DNA of 64,000 nt from Parabacteroides goldsteinii (GCF_015550595.1 NZ_JADNBB010000022.1:37024-101023), one strand, 5' to 3'; numbered from the stretch's first letter, positions 37,101 through 46,727 are shown. Notes: a model not told the origin generated them from the letters alone. Program-made: numbers and translations.

Positions 37101-37479
37101 CACCACCGTGGATCTCGCCGTTACGGGTGTAAACCCCAAACCGATGCGTCCGAACGACCCGATGCGTGAGTTCTGGGACTTCTTACCCAAAGAGCTGAAC
37201 GTGAACGATCATCATCTGATCTCGGCTAATGTGGCATCCATGAAACCGAACCCCTGGGGATTATATGACATGAATGGCAATGTGGCAGAATGGACCCGCT
37301 CCGACTATATGCCTTATCCGCTTAAAGAAAAAACAAATCCTGTGAAAGCTGAACAGAAAGTCGTACGCGGCGGCTCCTGGCGCGAACGTCCGAAGTATTC
37401 CACTTCGTCCATCCGTAAACCCTACTATCCGTGGCAATGTCCGTTCAATGTGGGATTCCGTGTGATCATTGAAGAGTAA
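34147..37479 (+). CDS. Exported fusion: helical N-terminus, TolB-like propeller, two CxxCH sites, SUMF1/FGE-like domain
   Basis: This 1110-residue protein has a signal peptide (residues about 1-23, ending VWGKA). Residues about 25-150 are helical with coiled-coil character. Residues about 165-480 form a WD40/TolB-like propeller (SDIQLHWDADRLLFSS, IYEMNTDGSGLHQ, YLPDGKVVATCNIGYNG), similar in layout to the hydrazine-synthase-alpha-like proteins of environmental bacteria. CTGCH (586-590) and CVSCH (636-640) are two c-type haem attachment sites. A C-terminal SUMF1/formylglycine-generating-enzyme-like domain (about 835-1110) has MVWIPAGTFAMGD, LPTETQWEWAARAG, GLYDMNGNVAEW and VVRGGSW. The usual Cys pair of true FGE is not evident and no sulfatase gene is nearby. 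It is a single gene; its role is unknown. Confidence 0.75.
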   Translation: MNMRYKLYLFSLLLTFPVWGKATTEADSLRQVQINRLQEQVDWVNPKAIRAYLDDSKSSLGDQAPGLYQKLEELESLLPRVNQHLAKDTSLQTIDEAEKLLALKREIILANPLLDIDNLLIARYHLGDKAHKAMGPSLGTSTANYNSLFSNRRKGYDAEICHLSNLRGEIQSKILYKPTADVPISDIQLHWDADRLLFSSLDENRKWQIYEMNTDGSGLHQKITVDEPDLEFCDANYLPDGKVVATCNIGYNGVPCVHGDDVVANLISYDPETKNIRRLTFDQDGNWSPIVIPNGRLMYTRWEYTDLTHYFSRIVMHMNPDGTENKALYGSGSYFPNSTFDMKPLSKHNSRFVGIISGHHGTARSGRLIIFDPAKSRKEEKGMIQELPFSKRPIVPIIKDELVEGVWPQFMKPYPLNEKYFLVACKPGPDSLWGIYLVDVFDNLTLIIEQEGEGLTAPIPLRKTETPPVIPSKIKPGEKEATVFIQDIYEGEGTQGVPRGTIKALRIFAYEYAYILAPSDHDAQGIQSGWDIKRILGTVPVEEDGSVMFKIPANTPVSIQPLDKNGAAIQWMRSWLTGMPGEIVSCTGCHEDQNTIAMPKRTVASTINPHALKSPVGGIRPFTFRLEVQPVLDRNCVSCHNGTVAQPDFRKDQMVTYKRGVLTKLERHYDQSYLNLHPYVYRQGPESDIYVLRPYEYYANNSELIRILQAGHHGVKVPEQDMQTLYTWIDLNAPYFGAFTQLDLKKEAPQNQVERRMELAEKYSGVRVDWQQEIKDYATWLKNRESKEVDGTTAATSSDGNAPSKDKKKVKTVRVKGFPFNREEAVQKQQADNKTPRKLTVAPGITLDMVWIPAGTFAMGDNNEPSAAPAFKAQVRKGFWMSTTEITNEQFCALFPEHDSRFIGQTWKDHTTPGYAANLPKQPVIRVSWDEANEFCRKLGEKNQCRIALPTETQWEWAARAGSAGDFWFGNRQANFGPYENLADSTTVDLAVTGVNPKPMRPNDPMREFWDFLPKELNVNDHHLISANVASMKPNPWGLYDMNGNVAEWTRSDYMPYPLKEKTNPVKAEQKVVRGGSWRERPKYSTSSIRKPYYPWQCPFNVGFRVIIEE

Positions 37480-37604
37480 TTAAGCTTAATTCTTAAATAC
37501 AGAACATTCATTCTTTAAAATAGCAATTGTCTGTTAACGAAGAAAGCCGTTAATTTGTCCTGGTTCAAATGAGCCTGATTTTTTATTAATTAAATTACTT
37601 TATT

Positions 37605-38828
37605 ATGAGCAAAAAATTACTGTATCTACTTACACTGATTTGTTCTTTCAGTCTATTTACAGCATGTAGCGATGACGATGATGAGAAAAAAGAAGAAGTT
37701 GACAACAGCTGGGAACAGGTGGTTGGCGATTACAGCGGAGACAAGCTGGCATTCTCATACGGTGAAATGACTTTGACAGGAAAAGAAGTGAAATTCTCTG
37801 CGACAAGCGGAGCAAACGGAAGCCTTCTTTTAAAGAATGTAATCCCCGGTGAAAACGAAACGACAATTTCTAATATCACTGTTACCAAAGGCGAATTCTC
37901 CGGAACTGCAACGACCACCAATGCAAACGTAGAATATACCGGTTCTGTAAAGGACGAAGTCATGACGTTGAAACTGACTGTGGTTATGAATGATCCGAAT
38001 GGATGGGCTAAGACTTACAGTTTGGCTGATTATACGACAGGAACAGTAGGAGGACAGGAAATAGTATTAACTGGAGGAATGTACTGTAACTGGGTTTCAG
38101 AAGGTAACGGAGGAGCCGTAGCCCCAATGCTTAGAACTATTGGTAGCCTACTTATGCCCCAAGTACTAAAAACGGTAACACTTGAAACTGATGGTAATAT
38201 TACAGCCAGCTATCATAAAGGTTCTATCGTGTTCGACCCAGACATTATTAGGGGATTAATGATGGGTACTCCCCCGCCAACAGCAGAAGAAGTACAGGCA
38301 ATGATACCTTCCGAAGGATGGTTGGATTCACCGAAAAATCTGGCTCACTGGTTCGTTAAAGACAACAAACTGTATGTTAAGCTAAATATTACAGCTATAA
38401 TTTCACAAGTACTGGGCTCTGATGCAAGTGGTATGTCTGAAATTATTAACAGCATATTACAAGGAGATCCTGCTACCATCAAAGCGATGTTAAGTAATTT
38501 TGTTCCGGGTCTCGATCTTAGCTCTATCAGCGATGATACATTTGAAATGTTATTAAACTGGACTAATAACGGTATACCTATGAATGTCATAACAGAAGAA
38601 GGAAGAACTCATATGTATCTTGATAAAGAAGCGTTGACCCCTCTCATGGTTGATAAAACTTTGGATGCAACACAAGGAATGAATGCAGATATTATCAAAT
38701 TATGGAATCTATTGGTTGCAGCAAAAGTAATTCCGCAAGAAGCAAGTGCTGCATTTATGATTCTACTTAACTTCCCTCAGAATTGGCCGGTAACAACAGA
38801 ATTCGGTTTAGGTTTGGATTTCAAATAA
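37605..38828 (+). CDS. Lipoprotein of unknown function, possibly DUF4925-like
   Basis: This 407-residue protein has a lipoprotein signal (LFTACSDDDDEKKEE, acylated Cys at about residue 21). The acidic run after the Cys is typical of Bacteroidetes surface-exposed lipoproteins. The N-terminal third (about 35-135) looks like a beta-barrel of short strands (VGDYSGDKLAFSYGEMTLTG) with repeats of T-rich strands; the rest is more helical. It resembles DUF4925 proteins, but this is from memory of layout and not certain. It is a single gene with a strong terminator. No function is assigned. Confidence 0.65.
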   Translation: MSKKLLYLLTLICSFSLFTACSDDDDEKKEEVDNSWEQVVGDYSGDKLAFSYGEMTLTGKEVKFSATSGANGSLLLKNVIPGENETTISNITVTKGEFSGTATTTNANVEYTGSVKDEVMTLKLTVVMNDPNGWAKTYSLADYTTGTVGGQEIVLTGGMYCNWVSEGNGGAVAPMLRTIGSLLMPQVLKTVTLETDGNITASYHKGSIVFDPDIIRGLMMGTPPPTAEEVQAMIPSEGWLDSPKNLAHWFVKDNKLYVKLNITAIISQVLGSDASGMSEIINSILQGDPATIKAMLSNFVPGLDLSSISDDTFEMLLNWTNNGIPMNVITEEGRTHMYLDKEALTPLMVDKTLDATQGMNADIIKLWNLLVAAKVIPQEASAAFMILLNFPQNWPVTTEFGLGLDFK

Positions 38829-38891
38829 TCGACTTTTATTAGATTATAGATATATTTTCAATCAAATCTAAATCAATTCGATTATATCTTT

Positions 38892-38944
38892 AGACAGACT
38901 CCAAAGTCTTTTTTGAAAGAGACTTTGGGGTCTGTCTCTTTTTT
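38892..38944. terminator. Strong terminator after the lipoprotein gene
   Basis: AGACAGACTCCAAAGTCT (38892-38909) pairs with AGACTTTGGGGTCTGTCT (38920-38937) with one mismatch, followed by CTTTTTT. It may also stop sbcC transcription from the other side. Confidence 0.9.
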
Positions 38945-38950
38945 ATCATT

Positions 38951-41929
38951 TTACAAAACTTCCAGATAACTCCTTCCATTCCCTGCCCGACTCACCCGTA
39001 TCTGCACCGGAATGCGTTCCGTCATTTCCTGTACGTGCGAGATCACTCCGATCTTACGTCCCTGTGTACGCAGGCTTTCCAGGGCATCCATTGCGATACG
39101 GAGCGTGTCGGCATCCAACGAGCCGAAACCTTCGTCGATAAACAAGCTCTCGACCTTCATCCGGTTGGAGGAAAGAGACGATAATCCGAGTGCCAATGCC
39201 AAAGAAACAAGAAATGACTCTCCTCCCGAAAGACTATGCACGGTACGGATCTCATCACACATATCACGGTCGATCACCTGTAAAGCCAAAGTTTCAGGAA
39301 CACGCTCCAACCGATAACGGCGGCTCAGGTCTCGCAATTGTACGTTTGCATAGTTAAGCAAGACATCGAGCGTATATCCCTGGGCGATACGGCGGAACTT
39401 AGCACCATCGGCCGAGCCTGCCAGATCATTCAGCTTCGCCCAGCGTTCACTTTCCCGACGACATTCCTCCAGTTCCTTCTGCTGGCTGGCTATTTTCTGT
39501 TTATTCTCAGTATTGGAACGGAGACGGAAAGCATACTCATTTTTCTCCTGGGTGACGCGGGGCAACAATGTTTCAAGCGTTTCCCCTTCATGTTCCCGGT
39601 TCCATGATTCGGACCAGTCGGACAATGCTTTCCGGCGAAATTGTAAATCTTCCGATGCTTTGTCCAGATCACGAGCGATCTGTTCGGAGATACCTCTCAA
39701 TTGGTCGGCGATACCCGATTGTTCGGTCTGGACGGCTTGCAGGCGTTTCAGGCGTTCTTTTAATTCCTCTTTACGACGGCCGTATTCCTGTTCTATCTGA
39801 TCGGCAGGCTTGCCGGACAGCAATTTCGAACGTTCAGCCTGCAGAGCGGACAGTTCCGTCCGGTTTTTCTCATACCGCAGGGTGGCATCCTCTACTTCTT
39901 TTGTTAATGAAGGGAGGAAAGAGGCAAAGGATTCGCATTCCGCTTTCCGGGCGCTTTGTTCCCGTTGCAGTTGCTGTAACCGTTCTGTATTTTCATGCCA
40001 CTGACGGGCAAAGGTCGTCAACGTATCTCGGAAAGAGTCCGGATCTTGCTGCCAGCCCTTCTGCCATTCATCATTTCCGAAAAGACGGTTGGCGGCAGAG
40101 AGAGATTTATTAAGCGCTTCCTTACTTTCCGCACAGATGGATTCTTCGCGGACAATCTGGGTTTCTGCCAATTTCTGACGTCCGAGGATGTCCGTACGCG
40201 ATTGTTCGGCCTCCGTCAGTTCCTTATGTAGTTGCAAAAGCTGCTGACGTAACTGGTTCAGTTGTTTTTCACTGGCGGCATAAGCCGTTTTACGGGTGGT
40301 TAGCTGCTGGAGTTGCAAGGTCAAAGCGGCAATAGTTTCAGTAATGGGATCGCCGGGGGCAGGGGGTGTGTGAATTACCGGATGATGCGTACTTCCGCAC
40401 ACCGGACAAGGGCTTCCCTCCTGCAACTTCTTCCGTAACTCCATTATATCACCGCTGGCAGCCTGCCGTGCCTGTTCGATCAATAGATTCTCACGTTCCG
40501 CACGAACAGCTTCCAACTGTTTCTCCAATGCTTCCTGATCCTGCGCTTTCAATTCCTGCTCCAACAAACGGATAGATTCTTCCGTCTGTTGAAGAGCCGT
40601 TCGTTTAGTCCCGGCAGTCTGTTGTACACTCTTTAGCTGCATGACCAGACGTTCGGTCGTCTGACGAATCGAGGCAATTGTTTTACCGGATTTTTCCAAC
40701 GTTTGCCGCGCAGCCGAAGCAGCATCCAGATGCAACAACAATGCCGATAGTTGTTCCGCAATGCTCTCCTTACTCGCATAACGCTTCCGCCAATCGGTCA
40801 GGCGGGCGATCTCCGCTGTGCTTCGTTCCTGTTTAGTCAGGGCAACCTTCAATTTATCCTCACTTTCTTTCTTCCGTTGGAGCGCATCGCGGAGGCGGGT
40901 TTCCGTTTCTTTCACCGAACGGGTTGCTTCATTCAGTTGTACATCGAGTTTGCGAGCCTGCTGCAATTCCTGCTGCAAGGCCTTAAAGTCAGTTTCCGAA
41001 CGTTGTTCGTCCTGAATACCTCGTTCATACTCTTTGCGGGCTGTATCCAAAAGCTCCGTAGCCCGGAGCAGCTTACCGGTAGCCTCCTTTTGTTGTTCCC
41101 GCCGGGTATCGATCTGCTGGGTAGTAGATTTTACGGCCTCCTGTAAGGCTTGTTGTTCCACTTTCGCCTTTTCAAGGACCGACAAGGCAGCTTCCGATTC
41201 TTTGAGACGGGCCTGCAATTCCTGCTCCGCCTCTTCCGTAAGCAGTTCGATTCCCTGGATACGGGCTTGTATCTTGTCGTAAGCCTCTTTGGCTACCGCA
41301 TTCTTTTCAAAGATCAGCCGGGAGATAGAAGAATAAAGCTCGGTACCCGTCAGTTTTTCCAATAACGAAGCCTTTTCTCCCTGTTCCGCTTTCAGGAAGG
41401 TGGAAAAGTCATTCTGTGCCAGCAGGACAGAGCGGGTGAACTGTTCGAACGTCAGGCCGATCAGTTCGACTACACGCGATTGTAATTCAGAACGTGTACC
41501 TTGTTCTTCCTGTTCCTTATCTATATTATATAATGTAACGCGGGGACTCTGCAAACGTCCGTTCTCTTTGTCGCGGGCACGTCCGACCGACCAACGGGCC
41601 CTGTAGCGGTGTCCGTTCAAAGCCCGGAAATCGACCTCCGCATAACCGGAAGCCGTTCCCCTGCGCAATAAAAAGCGGGGATCGCTTTGCGGCAGTACCT
41701 CTTCGTTTACATCCCGCAGTTTCACGTTGTTCTCTTTCGCCTGGTCCGTACGCGGCGTACGGGCAAACAAAGCCAGGCACATGGCATCCAATATGGTAGA
41801 CTTTCCCGCCCCCGTCGGTCCGGAAATAGCAAAGATCCCGGCAGACAACAAAGGTTCGACAGTAAAATCAACTTCAAACTCACCTTCCAGCGAGGCCAGA
41901 TTACGGCCCCGTATCGCTAATACTTTCAT
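38951..41929 (-). CDS. sbcC: Exonuclease subunit SbcC (Rad50-like)
   Basis: This 992-residue protein is the SMC-like ATPase of the SbcCD nuclease, which opens hairpins and trims DNA ends at forks and breaks. Walker A is GPTGAGKSTILDAMCLALF near residue 40; the signature LSGGESFLVSLALALGLSSL and Walker B-like SLFIDEGFGSLD are near the C terminus. Two long coiled coils flank the zinc hook CPVCGSTHHP near residue 505, which joins two molecules. The start overlaps the sbcD stop by 4 bases. The pair is likely transcribed together from a promoter before sbcD. Confidence 0.97.
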   Translation of the reverse strand: MKVLAIRGRNLASLEGEFEVDFTVEPLLSAGIFAISGPTGAGKSTILDAMCLALFARTPRTDQAKENNVKLRDVNEEVLPQSDPRFLLRRGTASGYAEVDFRALNGHRYRARWSVGRARDKENGRLQSPRVTLYNIDKEQEEQGTRSELQSRVVELIGLTFEQFTRSVLLAQNDFSTFLKAEQGEKASLLEKLTGTELYSSISRLIFEKNAVAKEAYDKIQARIQGIELLTEEAEQELQARLKESEAALSVLEKAKVEQQALQEAVKSTTQQIDTRREQQKEATGKLLRATELLDTARKEYERGIQDEQRSETDFKALQQELQQARKLDVQLNEATRSVKETETRLRDALQRKKESEDKLKVALTKQERSTAEIARLTDWRKRYASKESIAEQLSALLLHLDAASAARQTLEKSGKTIASIRQTTERLVMQLKSVQQTAGTKRTALQQTEESIRLLEQELKAQDQEALEKQLEAVRAERENLLIEQARQAASGDIMELRKKLQEGSPCPVCGSTHHPVIHTPPAPGDPITETIAALTLQLQQLTTRKTAYAASEKQLNQLRQQLLQLHKELTEAEQSRTDILGRQKLAETQIVREESICAESKEALNKSLSAANRLFGNDEWQKGWQQDPDSFRDTLTTFARQWHENTERLQQLQREQSARKAECESFASFLPSLTKEVEDATLRYEKNRTELSALQAERSKLLSGKPADQIEQEYGRRKEELKERLKRLQAVQTEQSGIADQLRGISEQIARDLDKASEDLQFRRKALSDWSESWNREHEGETLETLLPRVTQEKNEYAFRLRSNTENKQKIASQQKELEECRRESERWAKLNDLAGSADGAKFRRIAQGYTLDVLLNYANVQLRDLSRRYRLERVPETLALQVIDRDMCDEIRTVHSLSGGESFLVSLALALGLSSLSSNRMKVESLFIDEGFGSLDADTLRIAMDALESLRTQGRKIGVISHVQEMTERIPVQIRVSRAGNGRSYLEVL

Positions 41930-43176
41930 AAAGAAACCTCCCGCATTACATCCTTAAACAATGATTCTATATCCTCCGGCAACTCCCCGCCATATTTGCC
42001 GGTAAAAGCATGTTTGAGCATTTCCAGCGGATCGATCCGTTGCAGATCGCTGTAAGACAACGGGCGGGCGGTATCCTCCTCCTTCCGCTTCGGGTAAGAC
42101 GGAACGATAGAGGTCAGACGGACCGCTTTACCGGCAAGCGTCTCCTCCACCCTGTGGCGAAATCCCGGATCGGGTTCGGTCAGTAAAACGCGTACTTCGA
42201 TATATGGCCAGCGATTCGGACTTTCGGATTCTTCCTCTCCGCAGGCAGGCAATTCTGCCAGCCGGGTAACCACCTCTTCCGGTGAAAGGGGCTGCTCCGG
42301 AATCCGGTGCAAGTCGACAAGCAAAGGGACAGGCACCGGTTCGACCTCCGACAGGCATCCGTTATCGATCGTAACGGCAACGACCTGGTGACGGTAGTTC
42401 TTCTCCGAAAAAGACATCGGCAGCGGACTGCCGGAATAGCGCAGGTTCTCCCTGCCTCCTATCCGTTGCGCTTTATGAATATGACCGAGGGCAGTATAAG
42501 CCAATCCCTCGTCGAATGTATCGGAAGAGACGGATTCCAGCCCCCCCATAATGATACGCTCGCTTCGGTCATCCTCCGACAACTCGGCTCCGGTAGCATG
42601 CAGGTGGCCCATAGCGACCAACGCCTCGCCGGGTTGCCTCCTGGCATCGGCATAGTCATACAATTGGCGGTACATACGGTTGATACCGGCAATATAGGTA
42701 TCGTGTGTTTCTTCCGAAGCCGGATAATCCCCCTGCCGGAGATAAGGAACGGCAAGGCACCAGGCTTCACGTTTCTTTTCCTTATTATATAAAGGTATCA
42801 CCAGGGAATTAAAATCAATCTCTCCGGTCTCCGTCCGCCGGATGATCCCGACGATAGAGGTATTCAATTCTTCCAACAAAGGGATGGGAGATTCCAACCG
42901 GGCTGCCGAGTCATGGTTTCCGGCAATGACAACGATTTGCAGGTGCGGATTACGGCGGTTTGCCTCCTTCAGGAAATGAAAGAAACGCCGTTGGGCCGCA
43001 GCAGACGGGTTAGCCACGTCGAATACATCCCCGGCAATCAACAGGACATCCGTCTGCTGCGCTGCCAGCGTATCGACCAGCCAATTCAGAAAGGCATCGT
43101 GTTCCTCCTCCCGGTCGTAACCGAAGAAGGTCTGCCCCAGATGCCAGTCGGCAGTATGTATGATCTTTAAAGACAT
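41926..43176 (-). CDS. sbcD: Exonuclease subunit SbcD (Mre11-like)
   Basis: This 416-residue protein is the metallophosphoesterase nuclease subunit of SbcCD. The five metal-binding motifs are visible: HTADWHLGQTFFGY, IAGDVFDVANP, VIAGNHDSAARLES, MGHLHATGAEL and ALGHIHKAQRIGG. The C-terminal region contacts SbcC. It is first in the operon; a -7 element TATCTTTG lies on the minus strand at 43211-43218, 34 bases upstream. Confidence 0.96.
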   Translation of the reverse strand: MSLKIIHTADWHLGQTFFGYDREEEHDAFLNWLVDTLAAQQTDVLLIAGDVFDVANPSAAAQRRFFHFLKEANRRNPHLQIVVIAGNHDSAARLESPIPLLEELNTSIVGIIRRTETGEIDFNSLVIPLYNKEKKREAWCLAVPYLRQGDYPASEETHDTYIAGINRMYRQLYDYADARRQPGEALVAMGHLHATGAELSEDDRSERIIMGGLESVSSDTFDEGLAYTALGHIHKAQRIGGRENLRYSGSPLPMSFSEKNYRHQVVAVTIDNGCLSEVEPVPVPLLVDLHRIPEQPLSPEEVVTRLAELPACGEEESESPNRWPYIEVRVLLTEPDPGFRHRVEETLAGKAVRLTSIVPSYPKRKEEDTARPLSYSDLQRIDPLEMLKHAFTGKYGGELPEDIESLFKDVMREVSL

Positions 43177-43210
43177 CGTTTGTTTTTCTTGTTTTCATTA
43201 AATGAGTATT

Positions 43211-43218
43211 CAAAGATA
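43211..43218 (-). promoter_or_regulatory. -7 promoter element of sbcDC
   Basis: The minus strand reads TATCTTTG, 34 bases upstream of sbcD, matching TAnnTTTG. Confidence 0.5.
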
Positions 43219-43282
43219 AAAGATAATTCATATATATCCGGCCTCTCGAAGGCTTTAAATAAGATCTTTTTTGTAACAGAGA

Positions 43283-43351
43283 AGAGACGGAATTGTCTCT
43301 GCAATGAAAAATGACCGCAACATTTCCGTAATTCCACGCTTTTACCTTTGC
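43283..43351 (+). promoter_or_regulatory. Promoter region of the susC-susD-PHP operon with inverted repeat
   Basis: AGAGAC (43283-43288) and GTCTCT (43295-43300) form an inverted repeat with a 6-base spacer. TACCTTTGC (43343-43351) is a -7 element, 22 bases upstream of susC. The inverted repeat lies about 43-60 bases upstream of the -7 box, where an activator would bind. Confidence 0.5.
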
Positions 43352-43373
43352 GGCAACAAAAAGAAACAAATTT

Positions 43374-46300
43374 ATGACAAATTTTACTTCTGACTCGCGT
43401 GTAAGGCGTGTGCTCTTAGTACCGGCCGGAATATTGGCCTGCAGCTTGTTTACCCCTTTTTGCGCTGCTGCCGGAAACGACATACCGGTAGCCATCTCCC
43501 ATCAGGTGCGAACGAAAATACAAGTGAGCGGTACCATTGTAGATGCTACCGGCCTGCCACTGATCGGAGCGACCGTATTGGAAAAAGCCAGTGGTAACGG
43601 AACGATTACCGACGTCGACGGGAATTTCAGCCTGGCTGTCCCCTCCGATGCTGTCCTATCGGTAAGCTATATCGGTTATAAACCACAGGATGTAGTAGTC
43701 AACGGAAAGACAAACTTCCATATCGTACTGGAAGATGATGCAGAGAAACTGGAAGAAGTGGTCGTTGTCGGCTACGGGGTACAGCGGAAGGTGAATCTCT
43801 CCGGTTCGGTAGACCAGATCAATGCCAAGCAACTGGAAGTCCGTCCGATCACCAACATTTCCAAAGGATTACAGGGAATGGTACCCAACCTCAACATCGA
43901 CTTTACAAGTGGCGAACCTGGACAGGCTGCCAAGATCAATATCCGTGGAGAAGCCTCCATCAATGGTGGCAGTCCGCTGATCCTGATCGACGGGGTCGCT
44001 TCGGATGCCGAAGAACTGAACCGCCTGTTGCCGGAAGATATCGAAACCCTTTCCGTACTGAAAGATGCTTCTTCGGCTGCCATCTACGGTGCGCGTGCCG
44101 CCTTCGGTGTGATCCTGATCACGACCAAACAGGGTAACACCGACCGTATCCAGGTGAGCTACAACAATAACTTTGCCTGGAAACGCCCCTCCATCCTCCC
44201 TAACAAGACTTCCGACCCTTATATCTACCTGAAACTGAAAAACATTGCCGTACTGAACACTCCCTGGAGCTCCGGCCACGTCGCCAGCGACGAACGCCTC
44301 GAATGGGCGCGCCAGCGTTCCGACAACCCGGACGGTACCGATCCGGTACGCCTCAATCCGCTGGATGAAACACAATGGGAATATATGGGAAACCGCGATT
44401 GGACACGTTATTTCCTGGATAAAAATACGTTCAGTAATACCCACCAACTGTCGGTATCCGGAGCTACGGAGAAAACAAAGTTCTACCTTTCCGGAGGTGT
44501 CGACGATGAGAACGGTATCCTGGCAGGGATCGTAAAGAACGACAACTACCGCCGTTACAGCATGCGTGCCAAGGTGAGTTACAAAGTGTGGGACTGGCTG
44601 ACGTTATCGAACAATACATCGTTCGTGGCGACCAACCGCATCAAGCCCAGTTATCTTTCCAGTCGCGGCGAACCATATATCGACAGTAACGGCATCCGGC
44701 AGAAAGGAATCGGCGATTCGAACATGAGTATCTTCTACGACCTCGCTCCTACCGACTGGGATAAAAACCCAGACGGTACCTGGGCGAATAACTCTGCCGG
44801 TATCGCTATGGCCCAGCTAGTGGACGGCGGAGAGGAAACGACTAAATACAACCGCTTGCAGAGCACTTTCTCCGCAGAAATGTCCTTCCTGGAAAAGATG
44901 TTATTGGTAAATGCCAACTTCACCTTTATGAAAGGGAATGAAGATTACAACTGGTTCAAGAACAAATATACCATCGGGTACGGCCCGAACGACATCCGCG
45001 AACTGGGCAACAGCAAAGCGTACAAAAGTACGACCAACGATTTTTACAGCGTGTTGGAACTCTTCGCGACCTTCAATAAGGCGTTCGACAAACATTATGT
45101 AACCGGTATCCTCGGATTCAACCAAGAATACAACCGCTGGAATTGGTATAAGGCCGAACGGGAAGGTATCATCTCGAACTCGCTTCCGTCCATCGGGCTT
45201 TCGTCGGGCGACCAGTTCGTCAGCGAACAGTATGCCGACTGGGCGATACGAGGACTCTTCTTCCGTGCCAATTATACCTACGACAACCGATATATCTTCG
45301 AAGTGAACGGGCGTTACGACGGTACTTCGCGTTTCCCGAAAGAGAAACGTTTCGGATTCTTCCCTTCCGCATCCGCCGCCTGGCGTGTGGATGCAGAGCC
45401 GTTCTTCGAATCGCTGAGGGAGACAGTCAGCCAGTTGAAGTTCCGTGCTTCCTACGGTTCACTGGGTAATCAGCTGGTCGGGGAATACGGGTATATCCCG
45501 GCGATGAGCTCGAAACGGGGAAGTTATATCATTAACGGCAAGCTGCAACAGGTAGTCACTCCCCCTTCATTGGTTTCTCCTGATTATACCTGGGAAGAGG
45601 TACGTACTCTTAACGGCGGTCTCGACCTGGCTTTCCTCGATAATAAGCTGACAGCCACCGTCGATGTATACCGTCGCGATACCAAAGGGATGCTTACCCT
45701 GGGAAAAGAGCTTCCCGGAGTACTGGGAGCCAGCGAACCCAAAGAGAACGCGGCCGATATGAAAACAACCGGCTGGGAATTGACCGTGGGTTACCGTGAC
45801 GAGTTCCAACTGGACGGCAAGCCTTTCAATTGGGGAGCTAAGTTCATGTTGTCCGACAACCGCTCCTGGATCACCCGTTTCGACAATCCGACCCGGAGCC
45901 TGACCCAATATTACGAAGGGCAGGAACTGGGCGAGATCTGGGGTTTACAAAGCGACGGCTTCTTCCAGAGTGAAGAGGAGATCAAGAACCTCGACCAGTC
46001 GACGATCATCCCCTGGGGTGCTTTGGAGATCGTCAACGGATGGCCGAAATACAAAGATCTGAACGGCGACAAGAAGATTACCAAAGGAAACACGACCGTA
46101 GACGATCCGGGCGACCTGAGCATCATCGGCAATTCTTCGCCCCGTTTCCGCTTCGGGTTCAACCTGAATGCCGAATGGAATGGATTCGACCTGTCCGCTT
46201 TCTTCCAGGGGATTGCCAAACGCGACTATTACCCGGTCAGTTACCTATACTGGGGCTTCTACCAGCAACCCTATGCCGGAGGTCCCGAACATCTGTTCGA

Positions 46301-46727
46301 CTTCTACCGCCCGACAACCGACAGCGATGTGGATATGGCCAAACATTCACAGTCGTATATCGCCGCCGGGCTGGCTAACCAAAATCTAAATGCCCGTTAT
46401 CCGGTGCTCCAATCCTGGCTGGCCGACAAGAACCTGGGAACCGATATCAATAAGTCGATGGGGCTGGCTATTCCTCAGACCAACTATCTATTGAACGGTG
46501 CTTACCTGCGTATCAAAAACATCACGCTGGGATATACTCTGCCCTCCGAATGGACCCAAAAAGCACACTTGAGCCGGGTACGTGTGTTCGTCAGCGGTGA
46601 TAATATATTCGAATGGAGTGCCCTGAAGAAATATTTCGATCCCGAGGCTGTGACCGACGAATCCAACTACGGGTATGTCTATCCGTTCAACCGCCAATAT
46701 TCATTCGGCATCAATGTGACATTCTAA
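43374..46727 (+). CDS. SusC-family TonB-dependent importer
   Basis: This 1117-residue outer-membrane importer starts with a signal peptide (about residues 10-35). A carboxypeptidase-like domain (VSGTIVDATGLPLIGATVLE) is followed by the TonB box EEVVVVGYG (about residue 130), the plug with DIETLSVLKDASSAAIYGARAAFGVI, and the barrel, which ends with YSFGINVTF. SusD lies 18 bases downstream and a PHP-domain gene follows, so the three form an operon. The substrate is unknown; no glycoside hydrolase gene is present. Confidence 0.96.
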   Translation: MTNFTSDSRVRRVLLVPAGILACSLFTPFCAAAGNDIPVAISHQVRTKIQVSGTIVDATGLPLIGATVLEKASGNGTITDVDGNFSLAVPSDAVLSVSYIGYKPQDVVVNGKTNFHIVLEDDAEKLEEVVVVGYGVQRKVNLSGSVDQINAKQLEVRPITNISKGLQGMVPNLNIDFTSGEPGQAAKINIRGEASINGGSPLILIDGVASDAEELNRLLPEDIETLSVLKDASSAAIYGARAAFGVILITTKQGNTDRIQVSYNNNFAWKRPSILPNKTSDPYIYLKLKNIAVLNTPWSSGHVASDERLEWARQRSDNPDGTDPVRLNPLDETQWEYMGNRDWTRYFLDKNTFSNTHQLSVSGATEKTKFYLSGGVDDENGILAGIVKNDNYRRYSMRAKVSYKVWDWLTLSNNTSFVATNRIKPSYLSSRGEPYIDSNGIRQKGIGDSNMSIFYDLAPTDWDKNPDGTWANNSAGIAMAQLVDGGEETTKYNRLQSTFSAEMSFLEKMLLVNANFTFMKGNEDYNWFKNKYTIGYGPNDIRELGNSKAYKSTTNDFYSVLELFATFNKAFDKHYVTGILGFNQEYNRWNWYKAEREGIISNSLPSIGLSSGDQFVSEQYADWAIRGLFFRANYTYDNRYIFEVNGRYDGTSRFPKEKRFGFFPSASAAWRVDAEPFFESLRETVSQLKFRASYGSLGNQLVGEYGYIPAMSSKRGSYIINGKLQQVVTPPSLVSPDYTWEEVRTLNGGLDLAFLDNKLTATVDVYRRDTKGMLTLGKELPGVLGASEPKENAADMKTTGWELTVGYRDEFQLDGKPFNWGAKFMLSDNRSWITRFDNPTRSLTQYYEGQELGEIWGLQSDGFFQSEEEIKNLDQSTIIPWGALEIVNGWPKYKDLNGDKKITKGNTTVDDPGDLSIIGNSSPRFRFGFNLNAEWNGFDLSAFFQGIAKRDYYPVSYLYWGFYQQPYAGGPEHLFDFYRPTTDSDVDMAKHSQSYIAAGLANQNLNARYPVLQSWLADKNLGTDINKSMGLAIPQTNYLLNGAYLRIKNITLGYTLPSEWTQKAHLSRVRVFVSGDNIFEWSALKKYFDPEAVTDESNYGYVYPFNRQYSFGINVTF

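Noticed and set aside
34147..37479. Calling the fusion protein a sulfatase-maturing enzyme
   Set aside because: The SUMF1-like domain lacks the evident Cys pair of true FGE, and no sulfatase gene lies nearby.
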